The notes below the pieces were generated by a model. It was not told the DNA's origin. It saw nothing but the letters and a program-made list of their open reading frames with translations, and made no database searches. DNA of 64,000 nt from an uncultured Mediterraneibacter sp. Lineage in GTDB: Bacteria > Bacillota > Clostridia > Lachnospirales > Lachnospiraceae. Of this stretch, positions 61,601-64,000 are shown in pieces (the stretch's first letter is position 1; every line of letters begins with the position of its first letter). The position numbers and the translations under genes were made by a program. The stretch spans positions 62,001-126,000 of the forward strand of contig CAKRDD010000004.1 of the NCBI GenBank assembly GCA_934309345.1, written 5' to 3'.

Positions 61601-62063
61601 ATCAGATATTATTACAGACCTTATCAGCGAGATGGACGCTTCTGGTCTTCCACCTGCTGCAATTGTAATTGAACTGACAGAAAGTATTCTGCTCGAAAAA
61701 AATGAAAAGGCGCAAAACTTCCTGAAAGAATTAAAACAGGCCGGCTTGCAGTTAGCATTGGATGACTTTGGAACCGGTTATTCCAACTTTCATTATCTGA
61801 GTGAACTTCACCCTGATATTGTTAAGATTGATCGTGTTTTTACTTCCAAGGCAATCACGGACAAAAAGGAATATTATCTGTTAAATCAGTTTAGTAACAT
61901 GATTCATAATCTTGGTCTGAAACTTTGTATTGAAGGTATTGAGACAGAAGACGAATTACAGAAGATGAAACTTCTGAAACCGGATTACTGCCAGGGATTC
62001 TACTGGGGACGGCCGTGTCCTTATGATGAATTCAGAAAACATTTTGTGGATGTGGAAAGATAA
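58665..62063 (+). CDS. Membrane c-di-GMP protein with two GGDEF and one EAL domain
   Basis: A 1132-residue sensor. An N-terminal helix (about 8-27) leads an extracytoplasmic DISM-like domain (30-160), then about seven helices (165-370). GGDEF-1 has RIGGDEF near residue 464, intact; no clear I-site RxxD precedes it. A PAS-like region (about 590-700) and GGDEF-2 follow; the latter reads ASDEF near 782 and is likely inactive. The EAL domain begins EVLIRF (about 912) and keeps the metal and base residues in ELTES, DDFGTGYSN, VKIDR, EGIET and QGFYWG. It could be both cyclase and phosphodiesterase. No partner gene adjoins it. Confidence 0.92.
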   Translation: MKFKKKLWISLILFILFGIVFSGWIFHQNTTREYLVFDNTTQLESTERSEDNIRIEDVLLPDSFQNQQSILFKTTHTRAEVLLDGEKIYEFGNDTDTLRFMKSPGSCWHIVDLPKNSDGKHLQVRIIPVYSDYYGNSFHIFGGTKGDCTLKILSNSLYALVISCEILSLGVICLILCFSIIKKNHKYHSEESSMIFLNLGIFSLLITLWTVKQCGFLQFLIPDPRALYFIDYFTFFLFPVPFNFILYDICKSKYRKGAVYLSILYLTNMAVAVLLQCTGIIDIFRILPVTHSIMLVNVIYTILLIRYETVKLQNEAARHFKYPMYLVMGFGVAELVAYYVRHFQQTSLFLPLGTMLFIILLIWIQISRFYDHYLQREKLVYLLKLADTDLLTDTLNRNAYEKRVNLLDKQTDELYTTGLILFDLDNLKIINDQFGHEKGDEALQLCSQCIRQFFPDKENLFRIGGDEFAYFYHKNEENRIEDKIAQLNKKLEATEHTFDYPLSISTGYACFLPETDSTFKDLAKRSDLMLYRIKRKRKQKLKPTYVSPQENLTISTPSNTKNAVDEKQAEELFSQTTDYQNLSPMELCNIINLLSPSTDGFLYILDFRTDFFYIAPQALDRFCLPGNEFHNMTKKLKEFVYKKDYPLLKAELDDLLNTNRSTHNMEYRWLDLNREPVWINCRGYIIRDDQQEPIYLIGCINEIGNRQKADNITGLLGETSLEKYFKDSVSTLNKGFLIHVGIDGFKMINENYGWDYGDYILRETASCILSCVSDSQKVYKIASDEFIILDTISSDMTTASRLYDRMCKHINQFIEENNFAAVFTISAGILPLPDLSQTGYAEIIKRTDFSLTMAKQHGRNCCYIFQEEEYQNFLRIREISNELHSAVNHGFRGFSIIFQPIMDIRQDKLTGAEVLIRFASKKFGQISPAEFIPLLETSGLIIPTGRWFMREAITACRKIRMQIPDFKVNINVSQVQITKSDIITDLISEMDASGLPPAAIVIELTESILLEKNEKAQNFLKELKQAGLQLALDDFGTGYSNFHYLSELHPDIVKIDRVFTSKAITDKKEYYLLNQFSNMIHNLGLKLCIEGIETEDELQKMKLLKPDYCQGFYWGRPCPYDEFRKHFVDVER

Positions 62064-62074
62064 TTACACTATTC

Positions 62075-62123
62075 AAAAAGAGAAGCCAATTCCCAAGCAT
62101 TTGGGAAATAGCTTCTCTTTTTT
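62075..62123. terminator. Bidirectional terminator between GGDEF/EAL and TPM genes
   Basis: AAAAAGAGAAGC pairs with GCTTCTCTTTTT, with an inner CCCAA/TTGGG stem, and T-runs on both sides. Confidence 0.82.
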
Positions 62124-62164
62124 CACTATTAAATTGCCCGGTATTCTGTATCCGGACATCTCTC

Positions 62165-62989
62165 CTAGAATTTTCCGCCACCGCCTCCGGCAGTGCTTCC
62201 GGAAGATGTTGTATGCGTACTGCTTCCGCCACCACCACTGGAAGAATCATTTTTCTCTTTTTTCGTTTTTGTCATTGTATTATACAGGAATATGTCTCTG
62301 CTCTCGGTAAGATTCATACTTCCTGCCTTCACATAGTTATTGGCTGCTGCCTGGAAACGTACTGTTTTAAGCTTTGATTTCATAGTGCCAACAACAATCA
62401 ATGAAAGGACGATACCAGCTACTAATGAAATCGGAACCCAGATCCATGACATTGGTTTTTGTGGTTCATTATCGATATCATAAGGTTCTCCTGTTTTTGC
62501 CTGTGTAATAAAATCATCACACTCATCAGCAAATGTATCAAATGCTGCTGCAAAATCACCATCGGACAAATCACCTGTCATCTCTTCTCCTATGTACTGG
62601 ATACCTGCATCCGTAAATGCTGTAATAGCATATCCGTAGGTTGCCATATACCAGTCATGATCTTCCATGCTGATCAGAAGTATTGTTCCATCCTTATCTG
62701 GTCCATAACCATAATTATGAGACTCGTAGAATCGTTCCGCATAATCAGATACCGTCAGTCCATCCAGTGTATCGGTTGTGGCAACCGTCACATCTACATT
62801 CTGTCGCGTACTGATTTCATCTAACTTACTGGTTAACAGCTCCTTTTCATCTGTGGACAGAAGCTCAGCATTGTCGATGACACGAGGATATTCATTCGCG
62901 AATCCTTCTGTTTCCTCCGCAAAAGCCGGAACTGCAAGGCCAAGACAGAGGATGAGGATCGTCATAAACGATAAAATTCTTTTCTTCAT
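62165..62989 (-). CDS. TPM-domain (YgcG-like) exported protein
   Basis: A 274-residue protein: signal peptide (about 1-24, cleavage after AFA), TPM phosphatase-like domain (about 30-165; VIDNAELLSTDEKELLTSKL, GYGPDKDGTILLISM), one membrane helix (about 178-200) and a Gly/Ser-rich tail ending GGGGGKF. TPM proteins are implicated in envelope or photosystem repair, without a settled role here. It starts 12 bp after the zinc-ribbon gene with a GGGAGGTGGGG site; the two look co-transcribed. Confidence 0.9.
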   Translation of the reverse strand: MKKRILSFMTILILCLGLAVPAFAEETEGFANEYPRVIDNAELLSTDEKELLTSKLDEISTRQNVDVTVATTDTLDGLTVSDYAERFYESHNYGYGPDKDGTILLISMEDHDWYMATYGYAITAFTDAGIQYIGEEMTGDLSDGDFAAAFDTFADECDDFITQAKTGEPYDIDNEPQKPMSWIWVPISLVAGIVLSLIVVGTMKSKLKTVRFQAAANNYVKAGSMNLTESRDIFLYNTMTKTKKEKNDSSSGGGGSSTHTTSSGSTAGGGGGKF

Positions 62990-63001
62990 TTCCCCACCTC
63001 C

Positions 63002-64000
63002 CTAAAACAGTCCGATCAGGTGCATAAGCCATGCAGCACCATACGTTACAACTGAGAATACAGCTGCCAGCATCACTGTCCAGCGTGCTGCCGCACCTTT
63101 ATCTACCGGCAGATCACCGACAAACTTTCCTGTCTGTCCATTCATTGCAAAGGTGTATTTATTTCCGTTCCATGTCGTATTCAGAAGCCATACCGGATAC
63201 AGTGCATACTTTGCTTTTCCGCCATGAAATTGTACACTGCTATTGTCTGTTGTTACTGTAGCATAACCTTTTACTGTCTCAGCAAAAGCTTCCTCCGTAG
63301 AATGTTTTACACGTTTATTGGCACGTTCAATACTTTGTTCAGCAGTTACGTCATACTTATCTGCAAGATATCCTGCAAGATAAGCAGTCTGGAAATCCAC
63401 CGCACCTGAAATATTGAATGGCTCGATAGATTCCATCAGATCATCTGCCATCTTTGTGGATCCATCTACCGGAACATTTTCAAAACCAATACTTCCACCC
63501 CGGTGAACCATAAAATGACTTGTCTCCGTATAATCATAATCACTGTCACTCCACATTCGTACCTTTGTTGCCCGATAGCGAACTGTGGCATCTACGTTTG
63601 TATCAAAAAGCCAGAATGGAACGTAAATACCTTTGATCTCATCAATATGATTCTGATCCTTGAAGATCTTTGGCAGAAGACGTTTTCCGGTCAGATGCTT
63701 CTTCAATCCTTCTTTTGCTGCCTTTTTATCTAATTTGAACGGGATCACCAGATCCGGTTTTAATGCTCCCGCAAATTGTCCCATCATTACAATCGGATTA
63801 TCACAGAATGGGCAGGATGTTGCTGCCATGTTGGCATCTCCGACAATCTCACCTCCACAGGACTTACATACATACGTGCGTAAACCATCTGTTTCTCCTT
63901 CCTGCCATTCACTGCCTGCGGAAGTATCCCACTCCATATCATCTGTCTGTTCATTCTGCAGCTCTGCATCATAACCTTTGAGTGCATCCATCTCAAACTC
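63002..64000 (-). CDS. Zinc-ribbon membrane protein, C-terminal part (runs off right edge)
   Basis: The frame is open at 64000, so the N-terminus is outside the window; an ATG at 63991 is internal. The visible part has a zinc ribbon (CKSCGGEI...CPFCDN), a domain with PKIFKDQNHIDEIKGIYVPFWLFD, and a terminal membrane helix pair. Similar Firmicute proteins are grouped with TPM and SPFH-domain genes, so an SPFH gene may lie beyond the edge. The role is unknown. Confidence 0.85.
   Translation of the reverse strand, partial: EFEMDALKGYDAELQNEQTDDMEWDTSAGSEWQEGETDGLRTYVCKSCGGEIVGDANMAATSCPFCDNPIVMMGQFAGALKPDLVIPFKLDKKAAKEGLKKHLTGKRLLPKIFKDQNHIDEIKGIYVPFWLFDTNVDATVRYRATKVRMWSDSDYDYTETSHFMVHRGGSIGFENVPVDGSTKMADDLMESIEPFNISGAVDFQTAYLAGYLADKYDVTAEQSIERANKRVKHSTEEAFAETVKGYATVTTDNSSVQFHGGKAKYALYPVWLLNTTWNGNKYTFAMNGQTGKFVGDLPVDKGAAARWTVMLAAVFSVVTYGAAWLMHLIGLF

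Overview
The window looks like a chromosomal segment of a spore-forming, anaerobic gut Firmicute of the Lachnospiraceae (Dorea/Mediterraneibacter/Blautia-like; the genus is a guess). The basis is moderate-to-low GC, AGGAGG-type ribosome sites, clostridial sporulation genes (spoIIR, a SipL-type protein, a CwlC-like amidase without signal peptide), glutamine synthetase type III, rubredoxin-based redox proteins, luxS, and a rapZ-whiA-HPr-like gene block. No rRNA, phage, insertion sequence or CRISPR array was seen. One tRNA (Glu, CTC) is present.

Layout. 1-7.3 kb: reverse-strand genes for a partial SGNH hydrolase, SbcCD nuclease, a membrane protein, a ProX/YbaK-type tRNA-editing protein and a predicted ABC-class ATPase. 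7.5-10.8 kb: glnN and fba, each with its own terminator. 11-18 kb: an AT-rich accessory stretch with an AAA-ATPase/PD-(D/E)XK protein, several uncharacterised zinc-ribbon and membrane proteins, and a YafQ/DinJ toxin-antitoxin pair. 18.2-22.7 kb: tRNA-Glu, a lipid kinase, then the murB-rapZ-whiA-crh-like operon. 22.8-34 kb: CNNM/CorC-like protein, amidase, ilvE, glmM, SulP transporter, HAD phosphatase, acyl-ACP thioesterase, spoIIR, GntR regulator, ispE. 34-40.2 kb: SipL-like protein, PrcB-like lipoprotein, plsC, an XRE/LuxR hybrid regulator with a membrane-tethered Ntn-hydrolase, luxS.

40.2-40.6 kb holds a tandem array of about seven 52-54 bp units upstream of luxS. 41.8-48.3 kb is a six-gene operon for 4-aminobutyrate use: an APC permease, GABA aminotransferase, 4-hydroxybutyrate dehydrogenase, a second iron alcohol dehydrogenase, an XRE-cupin regulator and a cytidylate-kinase-like protein. 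The inferred route is GABA to succinate semialdehyde to 4-hydroxybutyrate, a feeder for butyrate formation. It is followed by an ornithine-type aminotransferase, a GldA-like dehydrogenase with a YkvI permease, an Rpn-family nuclease, a rubredoxin and a flavin-reductase/rubredoxin fusion, a Sir2-like protein lacking its catalytic residues, a MerR regulator with an uncharacterised protein behind a heptanucleotide repeat, a MATE exporter, a large GGDEF/EAL membrane protein, and a TPM/zinc-ribbon pair running off the right edge.

The most interesting items are: a 142-bp inverted-repeat element before the SulP gene that is also spanned by a 52-codon frame; the heptanucleotide repeat touching a promoter -10; the luxS-upstream array; an HPr-like protein with Asp in place of the phosphorylated His; the Sir2 pseudoenzyme; and the GABA/4-hydroxybutyrate operon. 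I see no convincing wholly new multi-gene system. Start codons were moved where a ribosome site favours an internal start.
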